Positions 22,999-34,718 of a DNA stretch of 64,000 nucleotides are shown piece after piece (within the stretch, counting starts at the first letter, position 1; every line of letters starts with the position of its first letter). The DNA is from Doris montereyensis (Eukaryota; Mollusca; Gastropoda; Nudibranchia; Dorididae), in assembly GCA_037039925.1 (NCBI GenBank), contig JAXRKP010000578.1:30001-94000 (forward strand), written 5' to 3'. The notes under the pieces are model-generated. The model saw only the letters and a program-made list of their open reading frames with translations. It did not search any database and was not told the origin of the DNA. The position numbers and the translations under genes are program-made.

Positions 22999-25997
22999 CA
23001 AAGCATCACAGAGGAGATTTTTCATTTGCTTTTGTTTGTGGTTTTGTTTTGATTTATTTTTAATAAGAAGCATTTTGCGATAAATATTTAAAAACCAAAG
23101 TAATTGGGAGACCATGACAAGAAAGATAAACTCCCTTATGCTTTGTCTAGTCTCCTCCAATTCAGGTTATGAATTTTATACATTTTGTTTTACCGTTAAC
23201 TTTTGTGCGTGTCTATCATGAATTTATGTTGAAGTCGCTTAAAGTATTCAGACTGTTACTTTTAACACAAGTGTTTTGAACCTCAGCTCTTTATCAAAGA
23301 AAATAACTGATACCTCTTATTACTCTATTTGTTGCCAGAATCTTATTTCCTAGCAGCTATTACATTTATCTAATGTAAGTTTTGTCAAATCAATAGTATA
23401 GCTTCGTGATCTATGAAATTGGAAAGTGTCTTGCCAATTTGAGTAACTTGCTACCATTGAAGTATTTTTTTTAAATTTCTTTTAACTGCTTGAAATCTAG
23501 GTGAGTTTTTGGTTTTTGATTTCTTGTGGGTTTCAGTTTCAGGATAAACGTAACACGATGAATGTAACTCACCAAAGCTAAGATTTAAAAAGAAAAGTGT
23601 GTTTTTAAATTAAAGTCTATGGGTGTGCGAGAAAAATGTAAAACCTGTGAAGCTGAAGCCTCGTTGTTTCTGCTTCAGCTCAACACTGTCTCGTCTCAGC
23701 CCGGTTTGCTCTCTTATTTCCTAAGGGGGAAAAGACCACTGCTACCATACTACCAACTACCAACACAGCCACATAATGTACATATATATTTCCTTGTCCC
23801 AACTGGCATTTGAAATGGCTATACATCCCTTGTGATTTGTCAGCTCCGAGCGCTGTGTATCAGGAAATATTTCTTTTTAATTAAATATGAATTCTTGTCT
23901 TTCATTCTGATTTTTTTTTTAAAGATCTTTCATGACCTGTGTTAGATAAATCATTAGTTATTTTCTAATGGTTTTCATTTTCACGCTCAACCCTTACCAA
24001 TTTCTCAAACGTTGAATTGAGATATTGAGATAATAATGCTTTCAGTGTGGCTTCTCTCATTCTGCTTTCAATCTGGCAGCATTGGTGTTTTTTTCTTTGC
24101 TATCAAAGTGTCTTGCCTTTTTGTTTGAATTTGTTGTTACATTATCTTTCATGCTTTAACATCTGGTCGTTTTTAAGTTTTTTGTACGCTCATAAGTTTA
24201 TGGTTTTTCCCTGATCAGTGTAAGTTCTACTATTATTAGTATCACATTCAACAAAGAAAGTAGTATCATCATAATCTTGAACAGAGTGGTTTTTTAAGAT
24301 CTTTTTGTTTCTATAGTGAATGTTTACCTTTCTTAAAAGTTAACTTGTACATTCCGTCATAATTTTGTGAGAAAATCATCTTTTACTTATTGTATTTCTT
24401 TTACCAAACCAAACAAGCAACCAAATAAACGCAACAAAAACACAAAAAAGTTCAAAAGCGGACGGGAAGAGAAAACTGAACAATTGATGATTTTATTGTC
24501 TTTTATTTACTTTTCTCAAACTTTCATGCTAACTTAGTAACTGTGTCTGGGTGACCACAAGACACTGACACGTTATATACTTTCGTCGCACATTGTTTTG
24601 TCAGTGATTATGCTGTCCCTTGTCTCCTGCTTAATGCATACACACCCGCCTATGGAAAATGTTTACATTTTAGAGATGAATATCGTTTTTATTATTGACT
24701 TGTACACAAATTACCTGGCAGCATTCTATCAAATGTGTGAAAATGTAAATTATAGATAGATTGTTAGTGGTGGTTTGTTTTATTTATTTGTTTGTCTTTG
24801 CTTTGTGGTTGTCACTGCAAAGGGACAATTTTATTTATTTGTCATTGTCATGGTTTTGATTTTGTTTTTACTTGCCAGTTTTTTTAAATTTCTGACGGGG
24901 TTTGTTGTTTCATCTCTCCCCTCCTTTTCTTTTTGACAAAGAATAGAAAACAAATACGTATTTTTGTTATACTGTTTTGTGTTTGATTTTTATTTATTTT
25001 ATTATTTTTCTTCACATCAACCAGATTGTTGTCAAAGATCTCTCATATTGAAAGATTGGTGTTTCAGAGTTAACTGCCCATAATAAATAATTGTGTGCTT
25101 ATTTTCTTTCCTCTTTTTTTTGTACTAAAGTAGTTCAATGTTTCACAACATATGAGTTTTCATGTGAAATGATGTTCTACTGGAGCAGTATTTGACTGTT
25201 GCCATGGGGGCCAACTATTATTACATGTTCTTAGCATTGAAATCATGATGTAAATATATGTCATTGCATTGTTTGAAAATTCTGGTAGAAGCAGCATGAG
25301 TTTCTTACCACATTTAGCAAGCAGAAGAATCTTTAGAGTGTAGGAAAGATCAGACGTGTTCTGTTCTGCATTAAAGATTAGGGAAAGTGCACGTCTCGGG
25401 TGTGTTGCTGATGCAAAGCTTTTTCACATTAGGAGGCACAGATTGTCTTTCAGTATTAGTAGTATAACATTTCTACACCAAAGGCAGTCCCAAAAAAGTT
25501 AGCAAATTCAATCTTTGCACGATATTCTTTATATAATATGATTTACATTATATATTTTACTTGTCCCTGATATCAACGTATGCCATAAATGAGCACTTTA
25601 TAATGGTAGCGGTGACAGGACGGCTTTCAAAGATATTATTATGTCTATATAATCTGATGAGTTTTTTGTGATATCTTTTAACTGAACGCATTATCGTCTT
25701 TCAAACCAAGGCTGTACAATGATTTTCTTTCAAGGGGAGAACCAAAGACGTAGAGGAAATATATAATTAAATAAGCCTACAAGTGATTACAAACAAATTC
25801 TTTTTATTTTTCATGTTATAGTAATAGTAGCATAATAATAAACTACCTGATAACACCAAAAACGGAACAACATTGAATATTGAGTGGGGACCATCAGTTA
25901 CATATATGTTTTGTCACAATTTCCAAAGATAGCTCAATGTGAGTATCACGCGCCAATTTTTGACCTTCCAATAGAATAGCCTAAAGATGATTTAGAA
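22999..25997. other. Probable 3'UTR and intergenic sequence
   Basis: AT-rich, with TTTATTTATTT strings near 24780-25000 that would be AU-rich elements if transcribed. No gene seen. A 64-codon open frame at 23619-23813 has no recognisable similarity. Confidence 0.5.
25082..25110 (+). terminator. Candidate poly(A) signal
   Basis: AATAAA at 25082-25087, followed within 10 bp by TTGTGTGC and then a T-rich stretch, the usual GU/U-rich downstream element. It would give lipin a 2.1-kb 3'UTR. Confidence 0.35.
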
Positions 25998-26073
25998 TTC
26001 CATGTAGCCAAGGCATTCATGTAGCCAAGGCATTCATGTAGCCAAGGCATTCCATGTAGCCAAGGCATTCATG
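25998..26073. repeat. 17-18 bp tandem repeat, 4 copies
   Basis: CATGTAGCCAAGGCATT repeats four times, with one-base C insertions in some copies. Confidence 0.97.
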
Positions 26074-26663
26074 TGTTAACTAGTGTGAGCGTTTTACCGT
26101 AAGTATGTCTCTTAATGCGGATGTAACGTTGATATTTTGTCTTCCTTGGAAATGCTTAGCACTTTTCTAATTCCGTTAAATAATAATATTCCAAATTATG
26201 ATTATAGTGTAGCATTATCATTTCATCTAAATATCTCATCACATTTTAACATTTTTTTAAAAATACTTGAAATGAAATTTTGGGAGAGAAGGGCATTTAC
26301 ATAATGTTTTAATTGGTTGAACGATCGTTGTTTTTAAAAATTAATTCACTTCTATTTGATTTCGCTGGAAATGAATGAAGTAAAAATGATTAATCTCAAA
26401 AGAAAATTTAGGTAGATATGAATATGATGGCAAAAAGACTTTTTTCTTCTTCTAAAAGTTCATTTGAAATTGTATAGCCAAATTCGCTCTCTAGCTATAA
26501 CTAAATAAAAAAATTCAACGAGGGAAGTATTGCAACCTTTTTGTACACATGACGGTTCTCACCATCAGTCATTAAACATACGATTCCCTTTAAAACATTT
26601 ACTCATCCTCAACAATGTGAGACATTATAATGGACAAATTTTACATGTCAAATCAAGTGGTAT

Positions 26664-26952
26664 TGGTGTCCGAGTGGTTAGGCCGCTAGACTTGGGTTCA
26701 TGAGGTCCCAGGTTCAAATGCTAGCAAAGCTAGGTCCGACATTGTGTTCCTTGGGAAAGACACTTAACAACACGCATTTTCCCTCTCTACTCAGGGGTAA
26801 ATAGGTACAAACACTAGCTTGGGAGCAAAAATCAGCGTCAGATTAGTGTCTTGGCCAGGAGGTGATTATTATCACCTGTTCGGCTTCACGCCATTGAAAT
26901 CGGCATACGCTCCGGCTCTATGGGCCGTATCGGCCTTGAAGGAACTTTATAC
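26664..26952 (+). mobile_element. tRNA-derived SINE, copy 1
   Basis: The head GTGTCCGAGTGGTTAGGC resembles an A-box region and AGGTTCAAATG a B box, as in leucine/serine-type tRNAs. The body has TTGGGAAAGACACTTAACA, AAATAGGTACAAACACTAGC and GGTGATTATTATCACCTGTT. It ends GCCTTGAAGGAACTTTA. The same element occurs at 30744-31024 (minus) and 45841-46105 (plus). Confidence 0.9.
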
Positions 26953-28840
26953 GCGTGAAATCAGTTATCATTGTTGCAGTGAAACAGATTTGAAAAATGG
27001 TCTCTGTACAAGACCAATAGAAGACGTTATTTGGATTGGGGCGGATTTATTTGTGTTCTTGGTCATCTCTTTGTTTTAATACAAATACAAGTCATTCGTA
27101 ATAATATACGGTCTTGTGAGTCATTACTGGAAAGATATGTTTAAACAGACGTTTGTCGTCATTATTTGATTAAAATGAACGGATTAGTACTTACTTTAAA
27201 AATGTTCAAGTTCTATGCTGTTGTGAACATATTATTACTCTCAGACTGGGAAGACCGTGCTGTCTTTGTGGTACTTACTGCCAAAATGCTTTTAAACTAT
27301 TTATAGACAATGTGAAAGAATACACCCATGGCATTTATTTTATGTTTCTAGTCATTTTCATGTGTCATGAAAGGATTTCATCAAAACTTGTACATATATG
27401 ATGTAAATATATTAATGGATAACTAAGAATTTTCATGAACGGATGAACTTTATCACAATCTTGATTGAGATAACCAATAAAACTGTTGAAATCATTCCTC
27501 AAGTTGATGTCTGGTTGATGTTCTACATTGTGACGGAAGTGTACCTTCTCATACTCATTCTATTTTTTCTGATTGCGTGTGTAAGTGTGTGTGTATGTAT
27601 GCGCGATTGGTGAAATGTGTTGCTAGGCCCGACTTTATTATTTTCTCACTTTTACTTGCATACAAGTCACTCCATGCACCTTGCTGTTTCCTTTTAATTC
27701 TTTCTCCACACTTGGCTGATGGTGGACGGCTAAATCCAAATGGATCAAAATAAGGAGGTGTGTTTATGTAGTAGTAAGTAGTAGCTAAATCTACCATGAA
27801 TTAACGCTTTGGGGTTCAAATTTTATATTCATAGGCAAATTTGGCCCCACCTTACTCTTATACATATACTTATCAACATTTTTCTTTTGAACTTCATAAC
27901 ACTAAACCCTAGTGGATGTTCATAGGCTTATTATTGTGTAGTCTTCTACCCAAACCTCTGGGATCCTAGGGGAGTTAACTGTCAATTTCTTTTCTCAGAT
28001 TGGGTTATGATCTATTCTAGCCCCAGAAAAGATGATCACTCAGTAGACAGTCCAAGTAGGCCGATATATTCATAAACTATTATAAACAGTAACAACAGGC
28101 ATTCCAGTTCACTTCAACAGTCGAAGGTGGTTATGCCACAATGGAAGTCGGACTAACTAAAGGCTGGAACTGAAATGTTTGCTAATTGGTTTCAAGAGTA
28201 GGATTGTACTGTTTCAACAAATGATACCAAAAACAAACTCCAAAATTGACCCATAAAGAACCAAAGTATTTAAAGTTTACACACTGGCTTCGCCCATTTC
28301 ATTTCAACCGTCATTACGTCACAAGGGAAAGCTGTTGGAATACATTACTGTAAACCTTATCTTTAACGAGCTCGGATTCAATGAGACCTCGGGTCCAACG
28401 AGGTTATTAATAATCACCGATTATCTTCCTTAATATAGTCAATAAAAAAGCCTTGGGCCAAACGAGTAACATCATGAGTGACATCGGCTCCAACGAGATT
28501 CAGTATCGGTTTCACTGGCATTTCTCGATGGGAAAATTGTTTTTTCATTCAAAAATGTTCTCAAAAAAAAAAAAAATCACATGGCCCACAGTACATCCAT
28601 CTAGTTGCCATCATGGTTCTAGATCTTTTTTCCAATGGGAATAGAGATGAAAACAGTCTTCTGACCCAATGGAAATTTTCCACAAATTATACAACTGAAT
28701 TTCAGTGCAACTCACCCGTTTCGTTTGTCCACCATTACAGTGATCTCAGGGTGACAGGAATTGCAAGATGAAAGGAATTGCAAGATGCAGTAAGATAATT
28801 ACCTTTGAAAAAGGAAAGTGCCCTCCAAAGAAACTTTGAA
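26953..28840. other. Intergenic stretch
   Basis: No gene seen. An 80-codon minus-strand open frame at 27555-27797 is unsupported. A second candidate poly(A) signal lies at 27476. An A-run occurs at 28562-28576. Confidence 0.5.
27476..27522 (+). terminator. Candidate poly(A) signal
   Basis: AATAAA at 27476-27481 with GT-rich GTTGATGTCTGGTTGATGTT about 22-40 bp downstream. Which transcript it would end is unknown. Confidence 0.3.
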
Positions 28841-28844
28841 AACC

Positions 28845-30195
28845 TACCAGCAGTATCCTCCAAGCGCCCACAATTACCTTTGAACACTACCAGCAGTGCC
28901 CTCCAACCACCCACAATTACCTTTGAACACTACCTGCAGTGCCCTCCAACTGCCCCACACTTACCTTTGAACACTACCAGCAGTGCCCTCTAACCACCCA
29001 CAATTACCTTTGAACACACTACCAGCAGTGCCCTCCAACTGCCCACACTTACCTTTAAACACTACCAGCAGTGCCCTCCAACTGCCCACACTTACCTTTG
29101 AACACTACCAGCAGTGATTACATTTGAACACTACCAGCAGTGCCCTCCAACTGCCCACACTTACCTTTGAACACTACCAGCAGTGCCCTCCAACTGCCCA
29201 CACTTACCTTTGAACACTACCAGCAGTGCCTCTAACCACCCACACTTACCTTTGAACACTACCAGCAGTGCCCTCCCACCCACAATTACCTTTCAACCAC
29301 CAGCAGTGCCCTCCAACCACCCACAATTACCTTTGAACACTACCAGCAGTGCAATTACCTTTGAACACAACTGCCCTCCAACCACCCTTACCTTTGAACA
29401 TTACCAGCAGTGCCCTCTAACCACCCACAATTACCTTTGAACACTACCAGCAGTGCCCTCCAACTGCCCACAATTACCTTTGAACACTACCAGCAGTGCC
29501 CTCCAACCACCCACAATTACCTTTGAACACTACCAGCAGTGCCCTCCAACCACCCACAATTACCTTTGAACACTTGCCCTCCAAACACAATTACCACACA
29601 CCACACCCTCCAACCGCCCACAATTACCTTTGAACACTACCACTGACCAGCAGTGCCCTCCAACCGCCCACAATTACCTGTGAACACTACCACTGACCAG
29701 CAGTGCCCTCCAACCACCCACAATTACCTTTGAACACTACCTGCAGTGCCCTCCAACCGCCCACAATTACCTTTGAACACTACCAGCAGTGCCCCTCAAC
29801 CGCCCACAATTACCTTTGAACACTACCAGCAATGCCCTCCAACTGCCCACAATTACCTTTGAACACTACCTGCAGTGCCCTCCAACCACCCACAATTACC
29901 TTTGAACACTACCAGCAGTGCCCTCCAATTGCCCACCCACAATTACCCAGTGCCCTCCAACTGAACACTACTTTGAACATTACCAGCAGTGCCCTCTAAC
30001 CACCCACAATTACCTTTGAACACTACCTGCAGTGCCCTCCAACCGCCCACAATTACCTTTGAACACTACCAGCAGTGCCCTCCAACCGCCCACAATTACC
30101 TTTGAACACTACCAGCAATGCCCTCCAACCACCCACAATTACCTTTGAACACTACCAGCAATGCCCTCCAACCGCCCACAATTACCTTTGAACAC
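28845..30195. repeat. 43-bp minisatellite, about 30 copies
   Basis: The unit consists of CCCTCCAACCGCCCACAATT followed by ACCTTTGAACACTACCAGCA and GTG (43 bp). Several monomers are shortened or rearranged (near 29100, 29350, 29570-29600 and 29930-29970). Variants at one site (ACCACCC, CTGCCC, CCGCCC) are scattered along the array. Confidence 0.97.
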
Positions 30196-30205
30196 ACAAA
30201 TTCAT

Positions 30206-30456
30206 TATTGATCGCACACATGGGTGGCGCTATTCGGTTTAAACCGGAATTCCATTTTGACAGATTCTGTCCAAAAAATCTCCTTGGCGATATTCTCAAA
30301 TATACAGAAAACATGAAATTCATACAATTACATTGTACAATAGGTGCGGTGTATGCCTATGTTGCGAGATTGGGAGCATTTTCAGGTTTTGGCAAAATTG
30401 AAAATTTAAAGTTCAGGTTTCAGTGACCTTGGGTGCTGGCACCCATGATCGCACAA
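30206..30456. mobile_element. Possible MITE-like element
   Basis: About 250 bp bounded by ATTGATCGCACACATGGGTG and, at the far end, CACCCATGATCGCACAAT. The ends are partly inverted (ATTG...ATGGGTG) and also share the direct string TGATCGCACA. No transposase is present. It abuts the last monomer of the 43-bp array. Confidence 0.35.
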
Positions 30457-30743
30457 TACTTTTTCCTAATAATAAGACTATATGCCAAAGAGACGTTGGA
30501 TGGATAATTTATTCCTTCCTTTTAACATTCAAAATAAGAATCTATATATATTTTGAATGCAAAAAAGTGCAGCTTCCTATGACAATTTAAAGTACATGTA
30601 AACATGTATTACAAGCAGAAGTGATTCACATTATTCACAAACATTTTTCTTTCTTTTCTCTCATGAGAGGAAGAGAAATGCAAAAGCCGAGCTTATGAGA
30701 TTTGGTTTTACCTGGGATGTCAAGTTTTTATGTAAATGTAAGT

Positions 30744-31024
30744 AAAATGCCTTCAAGGCCTGTGCGGCCCATAGAGCCACAGCTTATCCCGGTTTCAATA
30801 GCGGAAACCGAAAAGGTGATAATAATCGCCTGGATAGGACGCTAGTCTGACGCAGGTTTTAAATCCCAAGCTAGTGCTTGTACCCATTTGCATCTGGGTA
30901 GAGTGGGCAAAATATGTGTTTAGTGTCTTTCCCAAGGAATACAACATCAGACCTAGCTTTGCTAGGATTTGAACCTGGGACTTCATGATCCTGTCTGGCA
31001 ACCTAACCGCTTGGCCACCGATGT
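30744..31024 (-). mobile_element. tRNA-derived SINE, copy 2
   Basis: Reverse complement of the element at 26664. The head is at the right end (GGTGGCCAAGCGGTTAGG as read on the minus strand) and the tail GCCTTGAAGGCATTTTA at the left. Diverged by substitutions and small indels. Confidence 0.9.
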
Positions 31025-33080
31025 TACTCGGTTATCATGTGAAAGAAACCAAATCTGTTTCTCTCAGATAAAAATATATGATGGGTTGGATCCATCCCCC
31101 AATTCCTTTGAAAAATGGTGAAACATTGCGTGTTCACGGGCACCAAGGAAGACACTGTAAATGTAAACAAGAATTCTCTTTATCCATTTCTTTTTAACTG
31201 ACTTGAATTTGTCATTGTCAGGAAACATTATGTTTTAGCATCTGTTTGTTATGATAAATAAAGAAATCTTTAAAGGTAGTGGTGCCATCATTACCCCACT
31301 AGAGAGAAAAATACCCCAAAACCCCCGCTGCTCCCTCGACCTCACCCACTCCTTAAAGCGGGTTCTGGGAATGCCATTTTTGCCGAAAATGGGACAAATC
31401 TAGTCTATCATACTAGTGGATAGAGCAGTTCATTCCCTTCCTAATATCATAAAAGAAGCTCAGTATTGATTCTTTTAATTTGTTAGAAACGATATAGGCC
31501 TATCCTTCAAAACAGCTATTATACAATAAAATCCAGAAATATTACCTAAAGTATAGCAAGTTGGTACTCATTTCGATCGTTACATATAACGCTATCCAAA
31601 ACAAACTTATTTGAGGATATATTGTGAATATTGCCTTGATCGGCTGGAAGATACGGAACATATTCCTTGCACCTATTATCAAAAGGCATCATCTCAAAAT
31701 GAGTAAAAAGGTGCTGGTGCACTTGAAATAGTGTCAATAAGAAGTAGTTGAGAGCCTCTCAAGGTTTTATGATGTTTCAAAGTATTGTCCTACTCTTTTC
31801 TTAGGTTTATAGGAGAAAAATGTATTCAAATAACAGAAAATAAGAGAAAAATACGATTTTCTCAAAAATGTCCTTTTTTGTCATTATTTCATATCTACTT
31901 TTTTTATTTCTCAACAAATCTTAATGAAATTCGGTATGGATGATGAATGGGGGAAAACAGAGAAATGATCACATGCTTTTTTTGTGATATGTATTATAAT
32001 TTTGGAAAAATTGAATTCTTTTGTACAATATTTTTGTATATTTTTGGTTATCATATGCTATTTTCAAAAATTCATAAAATCAAAACCCACAAAGACATTT
32101 GTTGAAAATTGAAAAAGCCTATCGATATTGAGCTTGGTGAAATTTGGGGCAAAATCCAAGATGGCCACCGTTTGTTTCCATGGCAACCAGAAGCGGCAGG
32201 AAAAAAACAAGGACATATTTCAACTCAGTACACCATGCCCATTACACCTATACATAAGTTAAATTGATAGGAACGAACGGGAACAAATTTCACTACAAGG
32301 ACCCCCCCCCCTTAACACAAACAAAACACACCCATACATCCCTGTCCTACAAAATCAAAATCCCCATCCATCAAAACATTAAGTATATTTACATTTATAT
32401 CGAGTCAGACACCAAAGCTTTTTCTCAATGCACTATGTTCAGCTGTTTTATTTTACATAGAAAACATCATCAACAAAACTGATGTCAAATTCTTAATTCA
32501 ATGTTATCAACAACATAAGAATGCCATCGAGCTCTTGGAAACTCTTGCTAATATTAAGAAATGATAATTATTTTCATATATGTATTACATATGCATTAAT
32601 CGTGTGTATATCAGACATACTGTTATGCAAGTCCCATGCTCAGAGACATGATAATATAATATAAAATATATTTCTATAGATCAATAAATTATAAAATGTC
32701 TCCTATAAATAACTTGTAATGTAAATAATACTAAAGAAGAGGGATCTGAAGGAATTCTACAGCTAGCTCAAAGAAGGAAATCAAAGTAATGAGGAAAACA
32801 ACAACAACAATAATAACAACAACGACAAAAAGAGCCCACAAAAACTGACATCTTGAGCATATTGAGATTTGCGTGGACTTCACTCTCTCTTCTGTATGTG
32901 GATCACCAAATGTAAATTGTCTCCCTTTGTCACTAGCTCATCTTTTTTACATACAGAAAAAACCCACAGATTCGTTACTTTCATGATTGCCTATCACAAT
33001 AATGAAAAGAGGTAGATGTGGCAAGTGGAGGTATGCGTCTTGCAATGCCTGACATAATTATAAATATAAGAATTTGCCAT
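31025..33080. other. Intergenic stretch
   Basis: AT-rich, no gene seen. It contains an 11-base C-run at 32301 and the motif pair AAGATGGC plus GTTTCCATGGCAAC at 32158-32187 (see findings). Confidence 0.5.
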
Positions 33081-33084
33081 TGTA

Positions 33085-33200
33085 GTTAGATCATTGCGGT
33101 GATCTCAGGGTGATTGAAGATGAAAAAAGATGAAAGATAAGTGAAAGAAGGGAAGAAAACAAGTATGACCTACCAGCAACACCCGCCAACCATTGCAATG
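33085..33200. repeat. Isolated relative of the 43-bp minisatellite and its flank
   Basis: GGTGATCTCAGGGTGA here matches AGTGATCTCAGGGTGA just left of the 43-bp array (28738). About 65 bp on, CTACCAGCAACACCCGCCAA resembles one array unit (CTACCAGCAGTGCCCTCCAA). Confidence 0.5.
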
Positions 33201-33526
33201 TGTAAATAAAACTCTTTTTCAGGCATCTGACAAGTGAAATAGAATTCAAAAGATGAACGGAGAAAGAAATTCTGGGGTAAATAAAATAAAATGCTTTTCT
33301 TCTCTCTCTGTCTGCTGCATGTCCTATATATTGCTGACTGTGGTCTTAGCTTTCCATTTGATGCCATCAGAAGTATCTGCAATAAATATATGTAGTCAAG
33401 TACAAGGTGGGAAATACTATTACTGCATGTATTACTATTAGCATTCTTGTCATCACAAAACATTATGTTACGATATCTAACAATAATCTAAAAACAATAA
33501 CTTCCCTCTTTATACTACAACTACAA

Positions 33527-33597
33527 GCCTGTAGCTCATTCGGTAGAGCGTCTGACTGCCATACAAGAGGCCTGAGTTTGATTCTCAGTCGGGGGGG
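33527..33597 (+). mobile_element. tRNA-like SINE head or tRNA pseudogene
   Basis: GCCTGTAGCTCATTCGGTAG has a paired D arm (GCTC/GAGC), and CTGAGTTTGATTCTCAG forms a perfect five-pair T arm. The acceptor and anticodon stems do not pair properly, so this is not a functional tRNA gene. The sequence resembles the head of the element at 47932-48122. Confidence 0.6.
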
Positions 33598-33740
33598 AGA
33601 GGGTGTTTAATGTAAAGCCTAGAAACAGACATTTTCTACGTAAATTTTCCTGTGGAGGGATTGAACCTCAACTGATAGGCTGGAATCCAGCTGGCTTGCC
33701 CAATGTATTTCCACAATGTTTTCCTCCCTTGACATAAAGA

Positions 33741-33955
33741 CAAAGATGGAGATGGATTTATATCCCTGTACAACTGCAAGCTCACCGACTGTACATCATT
33801 TATCCCCGGGAAGCCATTCCATTCTCAACTCCTGAGGAGCACACAGTACAGCAGCTTGTTAGATGCTTCATACAAACAATCTAACAAAATCGTTCTCTAC
33901 CTATACCTGGGTATTCATTCACACTTTGAGTCGACAGAGGAAAGCAGAGTGAAGT
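33741..33955 (-). mobile_element. SINE-like repeat copy B, 3' half
   Basis: Minus-strand match to the latter two thirds of the repeat at 14328-14655, from GGTACTTCACTCT to TATAAATCCA. Its 5' continuation is interrupted by the minisatellite at 33956-34520 and resumes at 34521. Confidence 0.75.
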
Positions 33956-34520
33956 ACCTTTCCTAATGGTACAACAGTACCTTTCCTAATGGTACAACAG
34001 TACCTTTCCTAATGGTACAACAGTACCTTTCCTAATGTTACAACAGTACCTTTCCTAATGGTACAACAGTACCTTTCCTAATGGTACAACAGTACCTTTC
34101 CTAATGGTACAAAAAGTACCTTTCCTAATGGTACAACAAGTACCTTTCCTAATGGTACAAAAATTACCTTTCCTAATGGTACAATAAGTACCTTTCCTAA
34201 TGGTACAAAAGTACCTTTCCTAATGGTACAAAAGTACCTTTCCTAATGGTACAAAAAATACATTTCTTAATGGTACAAAAATTACCTTTCCTAATGGTAC
34301 AAAAAGTACCTTTCCTAATGGTACAAAAAGTACCTTGCCTAATGGTACAAAAAGTACCTTTCCTAATGGTACAAAAAGTACCTTTCCTAATGGTACAAAA
34401 AGTACCTTTCCTAATGGTACAAAAAATACCCTTCCTAATGGAACAAAAAGTAACTTTCCTAATGGTACAAAAAGTAACTTTCCTAATGGTACAAAAAGTA
34501 CCTTTCCTAATGGTACAACT
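33956..34520. repeat. 22-24 bp minisatellite inside a SINE, about 25 copies
   Basis: The unit is TACCTTTCCTAATGGTACAA plus CAG, AA or AAAG. The left part uses the CAG variant and the right part the AAAAG variant. Open frames across it in both strands are repeat artefacts. Confidence 0.97.
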
Positions 34521-34622
34521 TTGTGAAAAAAATACCTGGGTCAGCTGTGGGCTTTGAACCAGTGTTGTTGTGATTACAAACTCACAACACTGTGGTGGTT
34601 TTGTAACACCACCAAAAACACC
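34521..34622 (-). mobile_element. SINE-like repeat copy B, 5' half
   Basis: On the minus strand: CACAGTGTTGTGAGTTTGTA, then ACACTGGTTCAAAGCC, matching the first third of the repeat at 14328. It lies only 15 bp beyond the donor of LACTB2 exon 6. Confidence 0.75.
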
Positions 34623-34636
34623 TAAGCAAGACTTAC

Positions 34637-34718
34637 CTGTTGAACCTTCCTCTTCAAGTTTCCTCAAGTGAAGCTTGACGTTCTGCTCTGCAGCACGGTG
34701 GAGATTTTCTGATAGATC
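34637..34718 (-). CDS. LACTB2: LACTB2 exon 6
   Basis: 82 bp: [20 protein letters not shown], then LEEEGST. Matches vertebrate [20 protein letters not shown]. Acceptor TTTTCCAG, donor ACAG/GTAAGT in phase 1, so at least one more exon must follow to supply the C-terminus. Confidence 0.94.

Noticed and set aside
27555..27797. 80-codon minus-strand frame considered as the missing LACTB2 terminal exon
   Set aside because: Its sequence does not match the family's C-terminus and the splice phase gives no sensible continuation.
33170..33225. Acceptor-like site (CACTTGTCAG, minus strand) considered as the start of the last LACTB2 exon
   Set aside because: In the required phase it meets a stop after two codons, and the other frames do not match the family.
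33527..33597. Functional tRNA gene
   Set aside because: D and T arms pair but the acceptor and anticodon stems do not. The head matches a SINE at 47932-48122.
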